Below are positions 11,093-23,406 of a stretch of DNA of 64,000 nt, piece by piece; the stretch's first letter is position 1, and each line of letters starts with the position of its first letter. The position numbers and the translations under genes are program-made. The notes under the pieces are model-generated. The model did not search any database. It was not told where the DNA came from and was given only the letters and a program-made list of their open reading frames with translations. Origin of the DNA: Lotus japonicus (taxonomy: Eukaryota; Streptophyta; Magnoliopsida; Fabales; Fabaceae); the NCBI RefSeq assembly GCF_012489685.1, contig NC_080043.1, positions 53,962,289 to 54,026,288 of the forward strand, written 5' to 3'.

Positions 11093-11631
11093 GGCTTAAT
11101 AACATTTTTGGTCCCTCACGTATCACGATTTGATTGTTCTGGTCCGTCAAGGAATTTATTAGCCTACAATGTCCCTCATATTTACTAACTGTTGCAGTTT
11201 TGGTTTTTGTAACACCCCGATTTCGGTGGCGTCACTTTAGTAACCAAAAAGAAAATAAAGCGGAAAAACGTGAATATTTTTTTTCGATTTGTTTAAATAA
11301 AAAAAAGACTTGTCGAAATAAAGACTCTACAACGAAAAATAAACATAACTGATGTACAATATATTTACAGCCCCCGCTGTAAGAAGTAAGCCACGTCACG
11401 AGTAACCTCCAGTGACGGGAAAGTAACCAAAAGTAGTGCCCGTGGGCGAATATGTAGAAAACAAAATAAAAGGTCAAGTGTTCGAAATACAATCCTCCAA
11501 AACGAAAGTAGGTCAGCCCAAAACGGCCTAAACAAGACCACCTAGTCCGACCAACTCTCTGTGATTTCCATAAAGAAAACCACACAAAAAGCTAAAGGTC
11601 GGGGACCTACCCTGCCCCAAAATGAGAACAT

Positions 11632-12838
11632 TGAAGGTATGAAAAACGGTAGAAAGGGGGGGTTTGAATAACGTTTTCAGTACAAAACTACCACCTTAAA
11701 GATTTTGACAAATCTTTCGAGAACTTAAGTGCTAAAGATAAGAGATAGAAAAGCACACAAGGATTTTATCCTGGTTCACTTGATAAATCACTCAAGCTAC
11801 TCCAGTCCACCCGTTAAGGTGATTTCTTCCTTCTTAGAATGAAGGCAATCCACTAATCAGGTAAGAGTTACAACTGCACTTGAAACCTACAAGTGACTAA
11901 CAATTACACTGACTTAGCTCACACTAAGATTCACTCTCTTAGTCTTCTCTAGGATCCGATCAGCCTTGATCTCCTAAAGGAACTAAACAAACTGTTTATC
12001 AAAGAATTGTTTACAAGAGATTTGCTTCTAAAAAGCTAATAGTAAACTCAATGAATTTCAGATGAAAGAAAGCTTAGAATAATTTGAATATGTCTTGCGC
12101 GTATGTATTGCTTCTAGCCGCTTCTTTCAATCTTCAGCCTCTATATATACTCTAAGGATTAGGGTTGAGCGATGCATGGGAAATGCTACCGTTGGAGGGC
12201 AGTTCTGGAAAATCCAGCTTCTGCTGTGGCTGAGAACGTTAGGTAGGTCGTCAGGAAGGTACAGTTGCTTTTGTACTTGGATAGCGACGCGACCTTTAAA
12301 CCTAGGAGACTTCTGATCAGGGGAATGCTTCATATTGGAACTTGTGAAGCCGGTTGATCAGAGTCAGAGGGAAAGCACAGATCCTCTGACCATTGTATCT
12401 TCTGATTCTGAACTCAGAGGGAAGAACATGGCCTTCAGAGTTTCTTGCTTCTGGACTTCAGAGTTTCCACTATTCAGCTTCTGGATCTTCAGAGTCTTCT
12501 ACACCATCAGAACATCTGAACCTTCAGTGTTTCTTGGTTATCAGAACATCTGGATCTTTAGAGCTTCTAGTGACTGAGTCCTCATCAGAGTTTGTATAAC
12601 TTCAGAACTTCTGAAGCTTTTCCACTGTTCATACTGAACATGGTGAATGCGAAAGCGTTGCTTGGGTCACTCTTTATACACTGTGCTTCTGATTTGTGTG
12701 AGATTGAGTTGAGGTCAGAGCCTGTAAATAGCACACTCAGAAAAACACGTTAGAGTACCACAATTGTTCATATCAAAAGGTTAACTTGTAATCATCAAAA
12801 CATAGAGTTGTACTACTAGATCAAAACTTGATCTTACA
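11632..12838 (-). mobile_element. SIRE/Maximus-type copia solo LTR
   Basis: A 1,207-bp insertion with TSD AACAT (11627-11631 and 12839-12843). On the minus strand it begins TGTAAGATCAAGTTTTGATC and ends in the inverse of TGAAGGTATGAAAAACGG. Internal text (TTTGATGATTACAAG near the sense start, a TATA motif near 12140-12152, many repeats of the word CTTCAGAG) is what I know from SIRE1/Maximus LTRs of legumes. No internal domain is present, so it is a solo LTR. Confidence 0.88.
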
Positions 12839-12911
12839 AACATGACGACCAGAGCTGTAACACTACTCCTACCCTAATCCTGCCCAGAGGAGCGCACCAC
12901 AGCACTCCCAA

Positions 12912-13589
12912 CTACATACTGGCATGATCGTCGCCTGAATCAGAATCCAGGACGACTAGGTCACTGTCTGCATCCATCACCTCTCTCGCTACTGCCTGGG
13001 TCTCAAACCTAGGAACTCCCATCACCGCATCCACTACGCGGACGAACACGTCCTCCTCCATCAGGCGCGCCGAAGGCACAACAAGATAACCACAGGGAGA
13101 AGTCGATGTCCTCGAGCGAAGGGAAGTCGATGTCCTCGAGCGAAGGGTGGCTACAACAACACGCTCCTGGGCTGGTCTCGCGGGTCCGGAACCCGATCCA
13201 AAATCATCAGCAACAGCAACAGTAGGTGAACTAGAGTCCGATGAAGTCCCTCCCACAGGCTCCTCCTCTGAGGGGTCCTTGTCGTCGGAAGACGACGGTG
13301 GTGGTGGTGCTCCTACACCGAGTCCACAGTGCACGCCGGGTGGCAGGTTAAAGCTGACAGTGTAACGCCTCAGTACTCCCTCCGTCAAATGTCCCAGACT
13401 GTCGACACGGTCCTCCATTATTCTCCCCGAGTAGATCGCTCGGTGGCTGGCGGGGTCGATCACCCATGAGTTGGGGATCTCCTGATCAAGCATCTCGAAC
13501 CTAGTCCCCCCCCGAAGGGTGGACCATCGTGAACCAGTCTGCGATGGACATCTGACAATGGGCGTAGTCCGCCAAAACACACACAGCAA
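12912..13589 (-). CDS. LTR-encoded protein of unknown function (LTR A)
   Basis: A 225-residue frame in the sense strand of LTR A, about 490 bp from the LTR sense 3' end. I do not recognise the family. Its core reads W-V-I-D-P-A-S-H-R-A, Y-S-G-R-I-M-E-D-R-V-D, GVLRR, SFNLPPGVHCG, then a PPPPSSS hinge with DPSEE. A Ser/Ala/Val-rich middle and an acidic end (VLDSDSGDDHAS) follow. Residues about 155-225 form a C-terminal block (GYLVVP, MEEDV, VVDAVMG) shared only with the copy at 52458. The first 33 or so residues are out of family frame because the G tract at 13508-13515 is one base longer than in LTRs B and C. A short duplication (LRSRTSTS twice) lies in the middle. Confidence 0.45.
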   Translation of the reverse strand: MLCVFWRTTPIVRCPSQTGSRWSTLRGGTRFEMLDQEIPNSWVIDPASHRAIYSGRIMEDRVDSLGHLTEGVLRRYTVSFNLPPGVHCGLGVGAPPPPSSSDDKDPSEEEPVGGTSSDSSSPTVAVADDFGSGSGPARPAQERVVVATLRSRTSTSLRSRTSTSPCGYLVVPSARLMEEDVFVRVVDAVMGVPRFETQAVAREVMDADSDLVVLDSDSGDDHASM

Positions 13590-14264
13590 GTGCGAGGGTC
13601 AACTCAATGAATTACATAAATAATACACCCAGTAGATAAAGTTTAAGGGATAACTACTTAGGCTTAGAGGTTTGTGATAGCATTATAAATTGTATATCTT
13701 CCAGTTGAATATAAATGATAATTACTGACAATTAACATATATCAAGTAAGATTAACAAGTATCAATCACACTCGATAGCTAAGTCAGTATGCATGGTGCA
13801 TGAATGATATGACGAGGAACAAGATGCAATCCGGAAGGATGGGCACCAACGAGTCAATCCTAGCACCGGCCATAGTGGGACCATTTCCGCTCGGGCGTCT
13901 CTTATACCAAACAAAATGTAGTCAGATCAACAGTATACCCGCAGGCCTGCCATTTCCGTCTGCTACTAAGAATCACCGCAGTGTTATTATGGGGAAATCC
14001 GGGTCTTATGACCATTTTGGAATCCACCGAGGTCCGGCATCCCATCGTGTCTAAACCTCAAAATGTATGAATGATGTAATATGATTACCCAAACAACGTC
14101 TCCGACCTCACTCGTCACGTCGTCACGTGTTCTAGCTAACTTATTGTCTCTAAAAAGAATATCCTAAGGTAAATGTCGATTCTGCGACAAAAGACAATTA
14201 AATATACAAAGAGTGCAATCACCCGTGATGACTTCTCGAGTCATCCGACTCATCTAATTCCGGT

Positions 14265-14490
14265 GGTCAAAAACTGCTCAGCGAGCAAAGAGTACCAATG
14301 TACTTGGGACTTATAGTTCCCTGACTTATCCTTTAGATAGCCAAACAAATAAACTGCTCATCGAGCAAAAGAGCATCAACGTACTCAGAAACTTATTAAT
14401 TTCCCGGCTTATCTTTTAGATAGCAAAACAATAAAACAACTCATAGAGCAAAAGAGTATCAACATACTCAGAAACTTATTAGTTTCCCCA
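14265..14490. repeat. Tandem repeat in LTR A, about 70-bp units
   Basis: Three imperfect units of roughly 70-75 bp, each with AAACTGCTCA-CGAGCAAAGAG, a CAACGTACTCAGAAACTTAT-like stretch and CTTATCTTTTAGATAGC. LTR C has about two and a half units of the same repeat at the equivalent place. Confidence 0.75.
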
Positions 14491-15311
14491 AAACTTGGAT
14501 TCGGCGACACTTCTCATTTTCCAAAACTAATATCCAAACCCTAAGCCTTCATCTGAGATTGTTATCATTATTTAAAGGGTTTAGAGGTTGTTTAGTGTAT
14601 TATGAATTTTTTCTTGTAAAATAGTTTCCATTTAGGTTTGTCTCTAATCTTATGAGTTTAAAAGATCCCATCATCCCAAGTAACTCCCAGAGAAGGTCTC
14701 GATCCACTAAACAATAACAAGGGTCCGAAACTCGGTTCGTCCCGTCAAACTTTCCCAAAATCTCATGATAAGTGTGGCATAACTGCCCGTTATCCTCACT
14801 CTGACGTACAACAGATATATGTGTGTAACACCCCGATTTCGGTGGCGTCACTTTAGTAACCAAAAGTAAACTTAATGCGGAAAAACGTGAAATATTTTTT
14901 TTTCGATAATAACTAAGAGAAGACTGAATTAAATAAAACCCAAAAGCGAAAAGCAATAGAACTAATATACAATATATAAACAGCCCCCACTGTAGTAGCA
15001 ACCTCGTCACGAGTAACCTCCAGTGACGGAAAGAAAAGTGCAACGCCCGTAGGCAATATATACAAACCAAATGAAAAGGGTGAAGTGCCTGCAACACCAT
15101 CCCTCAAAACTGAGAATCAGCTGACCCAATGGCCTGAAAATAAGACCTCCTAAGTCCAACCAACTCTCTGTGATTCCCGTAAGGAAACCACACAAAAAGC
15201 TATAGGCGGATCTACCCTGTCCCCTAAGTAACAAATGAAGCAAGACTGTCAGAGCTAAAACTCTACTCCTACACTAATCCTAACTCGAGGAGCTCATACC
15301 AACACTCAAAA

Positions 15312-15791
15312 CTATGTGCTAGCATGATCATCGTCTGAATCAGAATCTAGAACGACCAAGTCTACTAACCCTATCCGTCCTCCCCTCGCAACCGCTGTAC
15401 GCTCCGATGCTGGACTCACGGGCTTAGGGCCCGAACCCTGATCATCGATGATCGCAACAGAGGGAGCACTAGACCCTGCCGAAGGCACTCCCACGGGAAT
15501 CTCCTCTGAGGGATCCTCCTCCTCTGAAGATGACGGTGGCGGCGGTGCTCCTCCGAATCCTGGTCCGCAGTGAACGCCCGGTGGCAAGTTGAAGCTGATA
15601 GAGCATCGCCTCAACACTCCTGACCTCAAGAGTCCTCCACTATCCACGTGGTCCTCCATGATGCGCCCCGAATACGTCGCTCGATGGCTCGCGGGGTCAA
15701 CCACCCACGACCCGGGGTCGTCCTGATCGATCATCTCATACCTAATCCCCCCCGAAGGGTGGACCATGGTGAACCAATCCGCAATATTCAT
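15312..15791 (-). CDS. LTR-encoded protein of unknown function (LTR B)
   Basis: An intact 159-residue frame counted from the ATG at 15791, chosen because every family member has AG immediately before this ATG and LTR C gives exactly the same length. The frame is open further upstream (to 15842), which the splice model would explain as intron. Order: N-terminal ADWFTMVHPSGG, R-Y-E-M-x-D-Q-D-D-P-G-S-W-V-V-D-P, ATYSGRIMEDHVD, SFNLPPGVHCGPG, PPPPSSSEEEDPSEE, Ser/Val-rich linker, acidic end LVVLDSDSDDDHAS. It lacks the C-terminal block of the 225- and 236-residue copies. Not recognised; no signal peptide or membrane segment seen. Translation is unproven. Confidence 0.5.
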   Translation of the reverse strand: MNIADWFTMVHPSGGIRYEMIDQDDPGSWVVDPASHRATYSGRIMEDHVDSGGLLRSGVLRRCSISFNLPPGVHCGPGFGGAPPPPSSSEEEDPSEEIPVGVPSAGSSAPSVAIIDDQGSGPKPVSPASERTAVARGGRIGLVDLVVLDSDSDDDHAST

Positions 15792-16494
15792 CTGACAAAA
15801 GGCGTTGTCCGCCAAAACACACACAGAAGACGCGAGGGTCAACTCTAAAGAACTATGTAGATAATAAACCCAATAGGTACAAGTAATAGATAGCCACTTA
15901 GGCTTATAACTAGGGATAACATCCTAGGGTTGCATATTCCTCAATGAACATAAACGACAGTAAATCACAGTTAACATGCCTCAAATAGAATTAACAAGTA
16001 CCAAACACACTCATCAACTATGTCAGTATGCATGTTGCATGAAATGATATGCAGGTTAACCCAGTCAACCAATATGCAATCCGGAACGGATGGACATCAT
16101 CGGATCAGCCCTTCACCAGCCACGGTGGTGCCATTTCGGCCCGGGATGCCTCTTACTCCAACATCATCATGTAGCCAGATCAGCATAAAACCCGAAGGCC
16201 TGCCATTTCGGTCTGCTACTAAGAGTCACCTAGCAGCGCTCTTACGCGGAAATCCTGGTCTTATAACCAATTTTGGAATCCGCCGTGGTCCGGTATCTCG
16301 CCGTATTTAAACCACTTAATGAGTGCATGCAATGCAGTGATTAGCCAAACAACGTCTCCGACCTCACTCGACACGTCGCCACGTGTTCTAGCTAAATTAA
16401 TGTCTCTAAAAGCTTACCCTAAGGTAAAGTTGATTCTGCGACAAAATACAATAATCATAAAATGAGTGCAACCACTCACGATGACTCTTCGGGT

Positions 16495-16640
16495 CATCAA
16501 TACTCTCACGAAGTCTCACGCTTCAGTGAAGTTTCATGCTCTCACAAGGTCTCACGCCTCAGTGGAGTTCCATGCTTTCCACAAGGTCTCACGCCTCAGT
16601 GGAGTATCCCGCATTCACAAGGTCTCACGCCTCAGTGAAG
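16495..16640. repeat. Tandem repeat in LTR B
   Basis: About four imperfect units of 35-45 bp built around ACAAGGTCTCACGCCTCAGT. It lies at the position where LTRs A and C carry a different repeat. LTR F carries an expanded version of this one (60545-60835). Confidence 0.8.
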
Positions 16641-19600
16641 CTTCTCGGCTCATCCCTTGGATGGCTAACAAACTGCTCAACGAGCGAAGGAGTACCAACA
16701 TACTCAGAACTTACCAAACTCCTCAACACTTGGATCCGACGACACTCCTCGCTTTTCCAAAACTATGATTTGACTTCCAATGCCTTCCTTCGAGGTTGTT
16801 ATCATTACTTAAAGATTTTGAGGTTATTTAAGGTCTTATGAATTTTCTTTATGAAATAGATTCCATTTTGTCTTATCGCAAGTCTTATACATTTGCAGGA
16901 TCTCCCAATCCCAAGTCGCTTCCAGAGGATGTCTCGATCCACTAAACAGAATTAAGGCCCGAACCTCGTTCGTCCTATCAAACTTTCTCAAAACTCTCAA
17001 AATAAAATCGGCATGATCTGCCCGCTATTCTCACCATTCAGAATCTCAGATTCCAGTACAGAGCATATTTAAATCATCACAATCAACAACATGTCATATA
17101 TCAATAAATAGCATCATAAACACTTAGCACTTAGCATATAAAGCATGCACCACACATCCTAGATTACCCACATAGCACATAGCATGTAAGACAATCTCAA
17201 AAACATTCAGTAGATGAATCATCTACATTGTCAGCCGAAGCCTCAGAAAACATTTTCCAATCACACACAATTCTAGTGCATAAACAGTAAACAATGTCGA
17301 AACATCGACCCTAAGCATTAACTAGAGATTCAGTGAGAAGCCCTCACCTGAAGGTTCTCCAGAATGATCGTCTAACGCTTCCTCACCAACAAAGCCTTGT
17401 TCCTAAGGGAATTCCTCAAAATCACCTTTAGAGCAAAACCACAGAAATACTATCAGAATCTATCGGAAACTAAACTATCAATACTTACTAAGGTTACACG
17501 AAGCAATACATACTCCGAGGTACGATAATCTAGCGCGAAAGAACAAGTTTTCGGAAAAGGAAATTTCCTCCTCCCCCTCTAATAGGCTCGGCCACTTTTG
17601 GTAATTGTGGGGCTCGATTTTTCTTCGATCAAACTTGGTTCCTATGCTTTCATAAGCCGTAACTAAGGGTATTCTGAACTCGGAAAAATAATCGGATCAA
17701 AAACTGTCGCAGGGGTATTTTGGTCATGATTTTTAACTTAGGATTTTCAAAACTGAAATCCCAAAAATAAAATTTTGCAGGGACGTCACCAACGACGTTT
17801 ATGAAAACTAATCCTACTAGCACTAAGCTAAGGCGATAGTTTTCAGCCTAAAGGTTGAAGCTTTACTCCAAAAACTCCAAAAATGGGTATTTTAGGCTCA
17901 AATTGATTCCGACGGAATTCCGGCGACATAACGGAAAATCTAATCCGGCAGAAGTGATCTTGGGCACATATAGAAGAGGTTTAGAATCAGAAGTGAAAGA
18001 ATCAGGATAGTTTTGCAAAAACCCATAAACTATCCACTCAGAAAACTCTACAGAAAAGCTATGGAAAAAGCGATCAGAGGTAAGGATTAGCGACTATACC
18101 TCGAAACCTTGAAGCAGCAACTGATTAATCAACGATCAAGCAAGGATTGAACAAAATCTCTTCTCCTCCTCTCCTTAGCAAACTCGCGGCCTCCTTGGGA
18201 AGAAATGGGTAAGATATTTGTTTTTTTCTCATTTCTTGGCTATATATAGAAGGTGGAAATTCGCGGGAAAATGAAAGTTTCGCGAATCTGATTTATCCGG
18301 CGTCATTCTCCGTGAATTAATAGATATGTTTTGGCGAAAGAATTCCAAAACTAAGATGAGGTCTCTTTGTATTTTTTGCAACTAAAGCATAGTCGGTATA
18401 AAACTATTTTACCCGATAAGTTGCTTTTTGCATCGAAAGTCGGAATAGAAAACTTCCTTCGGAAGAAAGATTGAAATCATCAAGAGAAATGGGTGTACGC
18501 GTGTAGAATATTCATTTGAAGCTCTGAATAGATAAAGTCCCCATAGTCGGGTGATTCTAGGGTTTTGAAATACCAGGGATTCGGTTTCGGCAAACTTCCG
18601 ATGATTGGAATCGGACGTTCGTAGATCCTAGAGTTTCGCCTCGAAACGATTGTGATATATGGAAAAAGAGAAGTTCTAACATTTCTCTGAAGATTTTTGG
18701 AATTAACTGCCATCGTGCCTAAAAGTGAAAATTAGCTATATACTAGGGTTTCTGACCTAGGTTTAAGCGTGTAACGATCGTGCTATAACTTTTATCGATC
18801 ATAATGCAATCCTTGAACTTTTCCTGAACTTTCTCCTTCATAAATATATTTCATTTAATAAACTTTCGTTCAGGTTTCCCTTCACATTACATCAACCCTA
18901 ATCGTGAATAAGAAGTTTATTCACTTAGCATGAACTTAAAAACTCGGGCCTTACAATGTGTAATTGCATAATCAAATTAGCACAATCCAAAAGTCATGAC
19001 ACATATATCAACACATCCTAGATTAACCATTTAGCACATAGCATGTGAATCAATCAACAATAATTCAAGCGATAAATAATCAACAATGTCGGTCGAAGCC
19101 TCAAAAAACGGAGACACACGTCTCAATTAGTTCACTCGACCGAAGCCTCCAGAAAACATTTCCCAGTCAATCACAATCAAATGCATAAACAATAAATCAA
19201 GTCGAATTCGTCGACACCTAAAGCATTAGCTAGTATTCAGTGAGTAGCCCTCACGTGTAGTTCCTCCAGTGCGTTCCTGCAGCGTTCTTTCACGATCTCC
19301 TCCTTCCGCTCCACGGAATTCCTCAAACGAACCTTAGAGTGAAATCACAGAATTCAATCACAACAAGTCAGAAACTCAGCAAACAATAATTACTAAGGCT
19401 ACACAAAGCATTATAAATTCCGAAGTACGATAACCTAACGCGATAAGACGAGTTTTCGAAAAAGGAAATTTTCCTCCCCCCCCTCCCCTTAGGGTGCTCT
19501 CGGCCGCAACACATGAAAATGTGTTCCGGCGCTTTTTCTTCGATCAAACTTGATTCCTAGGTTATCATTAGTCGTAACTAAGGCGAATTAAAGCTCGGAA

Positions 19601-21127
19601 AAATTATCGGATCGAAAACTGACGCAGGGGTATTTTGGTCAGTGTTTTTAGCTCGGAATTTCAAAATTGGAATTTCGAAAAACAAATTGGATGGGGACGT
19701 CACCAACGACGTTTATGACAACTAATCCTACTGGCGCTAAGCTCAGTAGAGAGTTTTAAGTCAAAAGGGCGAAACTTTAGTCGAAAAATAGGTATTTGAG
19801 CAGAATCGAAGCTTGGCGAGATTAGGCGAAATGTAATCCGTTAGAAGTACCCTTGGGTTAGTAGAGAATATGTTTAGACACTAAAATCAAGTTATTTGGA
19901 TAGGTTTACAAAAAGCTCGAAACTTTGAGCACAGAAAAACATAACAAAAGCGAAGAATTGACGATCAAAAGTAAGGAATAGCATCTATACCTCGAGGTCT
20001 ACGCGTATCAACTGTCAGTGCGATGATCAGGCAAGAAACAGCGAAAATCTCTTCCTCCCTTTCTCTCCTCCAAGCTCGCGGGTTCAAGGTGCAATGGTGA
20101 TGAAGTTTTTTTATTTTCAAGCTATTTATAGAAGATGGAAAACGCGGGAAAATGAAAATTTTGCGATTCCGATTTTTCCTGTGCATTCCTCTGTGAATTC
20201 TAAGATAAAATCTGGCGACAGAATTCCAGAACTCGAAACAGGTTTCTCAGAATTAAGGCAAACGATCCAAAATCGGTGTAAATTGATTTTACCCGAAAAA
20301 CTACTTTTTGCAGTTGATGTCGGATGAGAAAACTTCTTTTTGAAGAAAGATTAGAAACATCGAAAGAAATCGGTACACACGTGTGGAATCTTCGTTTGAA
20401 GCTCCGAATAGAAAAAGTCTTCATCGACAGTTTATTTTAAGGTTCTTGAGCTATCAGAGATTTAGTTTCGGCAAACCTTTGACAATTAGAATCGGACGTT
20501 CGTGCATCCCAGGGTTTCGTATCGAAACGCTTGTCATGGAAAGGATTAAGAGAAATTCTAACATTTCTCTGAAGATTTTTGGAATTAGTTTCTTTAGTGC
20601 TTTTAAGGGTAAATCAGTCGTTTACTAATGCACTTGTCCTAGACATAAGCGAATAATACTTGCGCTATAACTTATATCGATTCTAATGTTATCCTTAGCC
20701 TTTTCCTGAACTTTCTCCTTCATAAATTTATTCCATTTGATGAACACTTGTTCAGTTTTCCTTCACGTTACATCGAACCTAATCGTGAATAGGAATTTTA
20801 TCAATTTATTCTAAGCTTAAAAACTTGGGTCTCACAGTTTTTGTCAACTTTCGTCCAATATTTAACGGTTTTTTATTAAAAAATCAATTAAAAATAAGGT
20901 TTGAAGAGCAATTTTATGTTTTCTAATTAACAATTTTATGGTTTCTACTTTTTTTAATTGATTTCTTAATAAAAAATCATAAAAAGTTGGATGGAAGTTG
21001 ACGGAAACCAAAATTGCAACAATTAGTAAACGTGATGTACATTATAGGCTAATAAATTCCATAAGGGACAAAAACTGACAAATCGTGATAAGTGAGGGAC
21101 CAAAAGTGCTATTAATCCTTTAAAATA

Positions 21128-22919
21128 ATCAACCTATGTTACTATTCTTGAGAGAAGAGTTCCAGAAAAATTGCTTTTATATCCTTTATCTCTTACTAAG
21201 TCTGTATTCAGTTCAAAAAAAGAGAACAATTTCGTACTAATTGAAAATTTAAAATTCCAAAACCATATCACTTTAGTGAATAAAAATGTTAAAAAACTAC
21301 TCAAAATTATACACTGCCGAAAACTATGAATAATTTTAAATATCAAATATCAACAATTAATTTGTTTTTTTTTTAAGTAACTATTAATTTGTAACTTGGA
21401 ATAAGATTGAGTCCGGCAAAACAGGCAGATACATATATGTCCCACAAATAATAAAAGTGATTAGTGTATAATAAGTATAATAATCTTAGAGAAATTAGAT
21501 AGACTTTGGAGTTTGGATAATAACAATCTCTCTTCTAACCTAGTAGAGTTTAGTATTATTCCAGTTAACAATCTCTCTACTAACATAAAACAGTTTAGTA
21601 TTATTTCAGTTATCACACCCCAATGCAATCATCAGTGGAGATGTAGCTCAGTTCGTAGTACACACAGGGCATGCATATAATAATAAAATCCATGAAAATA
21701 ATTTCCTCGGAGATCCCCTCAAGATGTAGCCCCGTTGGGAGTACTCAGCAGAAATTACAACTTACATTATTGATTATCTTACAAAATAACAGAAGGACAT
21801 ATAGAGTATCTAATATCATAAAACATATGAAAGTTAGATATACCAATTAAGGATGCTTTGAAGAACTTTATGGCGTAAAAAGAATCACAATCTGTTTTTT
21901 CAACTAAGAGATTTGTCCTTTACTCTAACACTTAACAATCATCCATACATGTCATTTGAAAAATCGATGATATTGTTAAAAATAGAAGCAAAATTCATTC
22001 AATCGAACAAAACATCAAAATCAAATTAAAACCAACGACTTTCTGTACAAAATCAATGGGAACTTGAAAAGGAAAATATATGGGCTACACCTTTATAGTC
22101 TTCAAAATTTTGTGAACGCTTAGCTATTCCACTAAACCAATCCAACTACTCACAAAAATTAATCAACATCCTATCAAATAAAGAAAAATGTTCAATTAAT
22201 GAGTGAAAAAATGGAGTATTCAATGACAGAGTCTTTTACTGAGGTCTGGAATTTAGAACTCTTTAAATGATTAAAAAAATTTAAAAATTCTCTTGTTCAC
22301 ATATTTGGAATTTTTTAGTAGAGAAAAAATTGCAAAGTTTTTAGATGTACCTGCCGATCTATCAATATCAAGTCACAAATATGTTGCTTTAGAATCCGTG
22401 AATGACTATGTTGCTTTAGAAAGACAAATATCGAGGTCTTTTATGGTTGGCCGGAAGAAGGGAGAAGTAAGTTCAAGAAAGTAATGAGATAATTTTTGAG
22501 TTGGAAGAACATGCACTCTGAAGTGTGATACTGACATTTTTATATTGAAGATTTTAATTTAAGATTATGAAAATATTAATTTTTGAATTTGGCTCTTTTT
22601 TCAGTAGAAGATGGGACCTAATTGTGACCAGGTGCATTGTTATATGATAATTTTAAAATTTAAATTAGAGACAATTTTGAATTAAAATTTTGTATAAATT
22701 TATTTAAATGTAAATTTTTTTCTTTGAATTATTAATAGTTTTATTTTAAAATTTGAATATAGCTAGTATTATAAAATTTGATTAAAATTTGGCCATATCA
22801 CACAGATTCTCCAAATTTAGCCAATTTTGAATAGATAACTTTACTACTACCTTCTTAAGGCATTTTAAAGCGCTTTAAAAAACTAAAAAAAATTGATTTA
22901 AGAAGACTTATTTGGCACA
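21128..22919. other. AT-rich stretch without recognised genes
   Basis: AT-rich sequence between the nested MITE and solo LTR C. It holds a partial duplication around 21530-21610 (TCTCTCTTCTAACCTAGTAG and CTCTCTACTAACATAAAACAG, each followed by TTTAGTATTATT). A 63-residue frame at 22292-22484 has no recognisable domain and is probably chance. Confidence 0.55.
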
Positions 22920-23406
22920 GTGTTTGTAACACCCCGATCTCGGTGGCGTCACTTTAGTAACCAAAAGAAATACTTAAGCGGAAAAACGTGAATTTTTTTT
23001 TTCCGACAATATAACTAAAGACAGAAAACAATAAACTCCTCAACAAAAGATAAAAGAAACTAATATACCACTATATATACATGCCTCGCTAATACAAACC
23101 ACGTCACGAGTAACCTCCAGTGACGGGTGACAGAAAGAAAGTAACGCCCGAAGGCAATATGTACAGTCCAAGGTAAAAATACTGTGTCCGCAACACTATA
23201 CCTCAAAATCTGAGAACAAGTTGGCCCAGCGGCCTAAGAAAAGACCCCCTAAATCCAACCAGCTCTCTGCGATCTCCATAGGAAAACCACACAAAAAGCT
23301 ACCGGTAGGAAACTACCCTGTCCCGAATCTGAAAACATGACGGTCAGAGCTACGACACTACTCCTACACTAATCCCAACTCGAGGAGCCCACACTAGCAC
23401 TCGATC

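Larger units (their letters stand above)
14824..18955 (-). mobile_element. Solo LTR B, Tekay-like, nested in LTR A
   Basis: A 4,132-bp element from TGTAACACCCCG to CGGGCCTTACA with TSD ATGTG (14819-14823, 18956-18960), inserted in LTR A in the same orientation. In sense order (minus): TATA motif CTATATATAGC (near 18237-18249), a strong donor-like CAG|GTGAGGG at 17347, a tandem repeat (16495-16640), and the LTR-encoded ORF with AG directly before its ATG at 15791. There is no internal domain or second LTR. Confidence 0.92.
11208..20836 (-). mobile_element. Solo LTR A, Tekay-like gypsy family
   Basis: Starts TGTAACACCCCGATTTCGG and ends CTTGGGTCTCACA with TSD GTTTT (11203-11207, 20837-20841). 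Net length without its two inserts is 4,280 bp. Sense is the minus strand, judged from the complete relative at 40260-48857. There is no second LTR, primer site or pol, so it is a solo LTR left by LTR-LTR recombination. In sense order it holds a TATA motif (CTATAAATAGC, near 20120-20131), a donor-like CAC|GTGAGGG at 19254, a variable tandem repeat (14265-14490), and the LTR-encoded ORF (12912-13589). Confidence 0.9.
11093..21118. mobile_element. MULE-type MITE split by a nest of LTRs
   Basis: Left arm 11093-11207 and right arm 20842-21118 are the two parts of one 392-bp MITE. The ends GGCTTAATAACATTTTTGG and, inverted, GGATTAATAGCACTTTTGG pair, and pairing continues for about 100 bp. The 9-bp TSD TTTAAAATA is at 11084-11092 and 21119-21127. 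The interior of the right arm contains a smaller inverted repeat (20865-20990). The ends resemble those of the MITE at 2460. Solo LTR A was inserted in it (TSD GTTTT), so this MITE predates the whole 9.6-kb insert. Confidence 0.9.

Noticed and set aside
21640..21700. tRNA-like text GATGTAGCTCAGTTCGTAG
   Set aside because: It resembles an A box, but no B box (GGTTCRANNCC) follows at the right distance and no cloverleaf can be drawn, so neither a tRNA nor a clear SINE is supported.
22292..22484. 63-residue plus-strand frame in AT-rich DNA
   Set aside because: No domain, no splice context, and a composition expected by chance.
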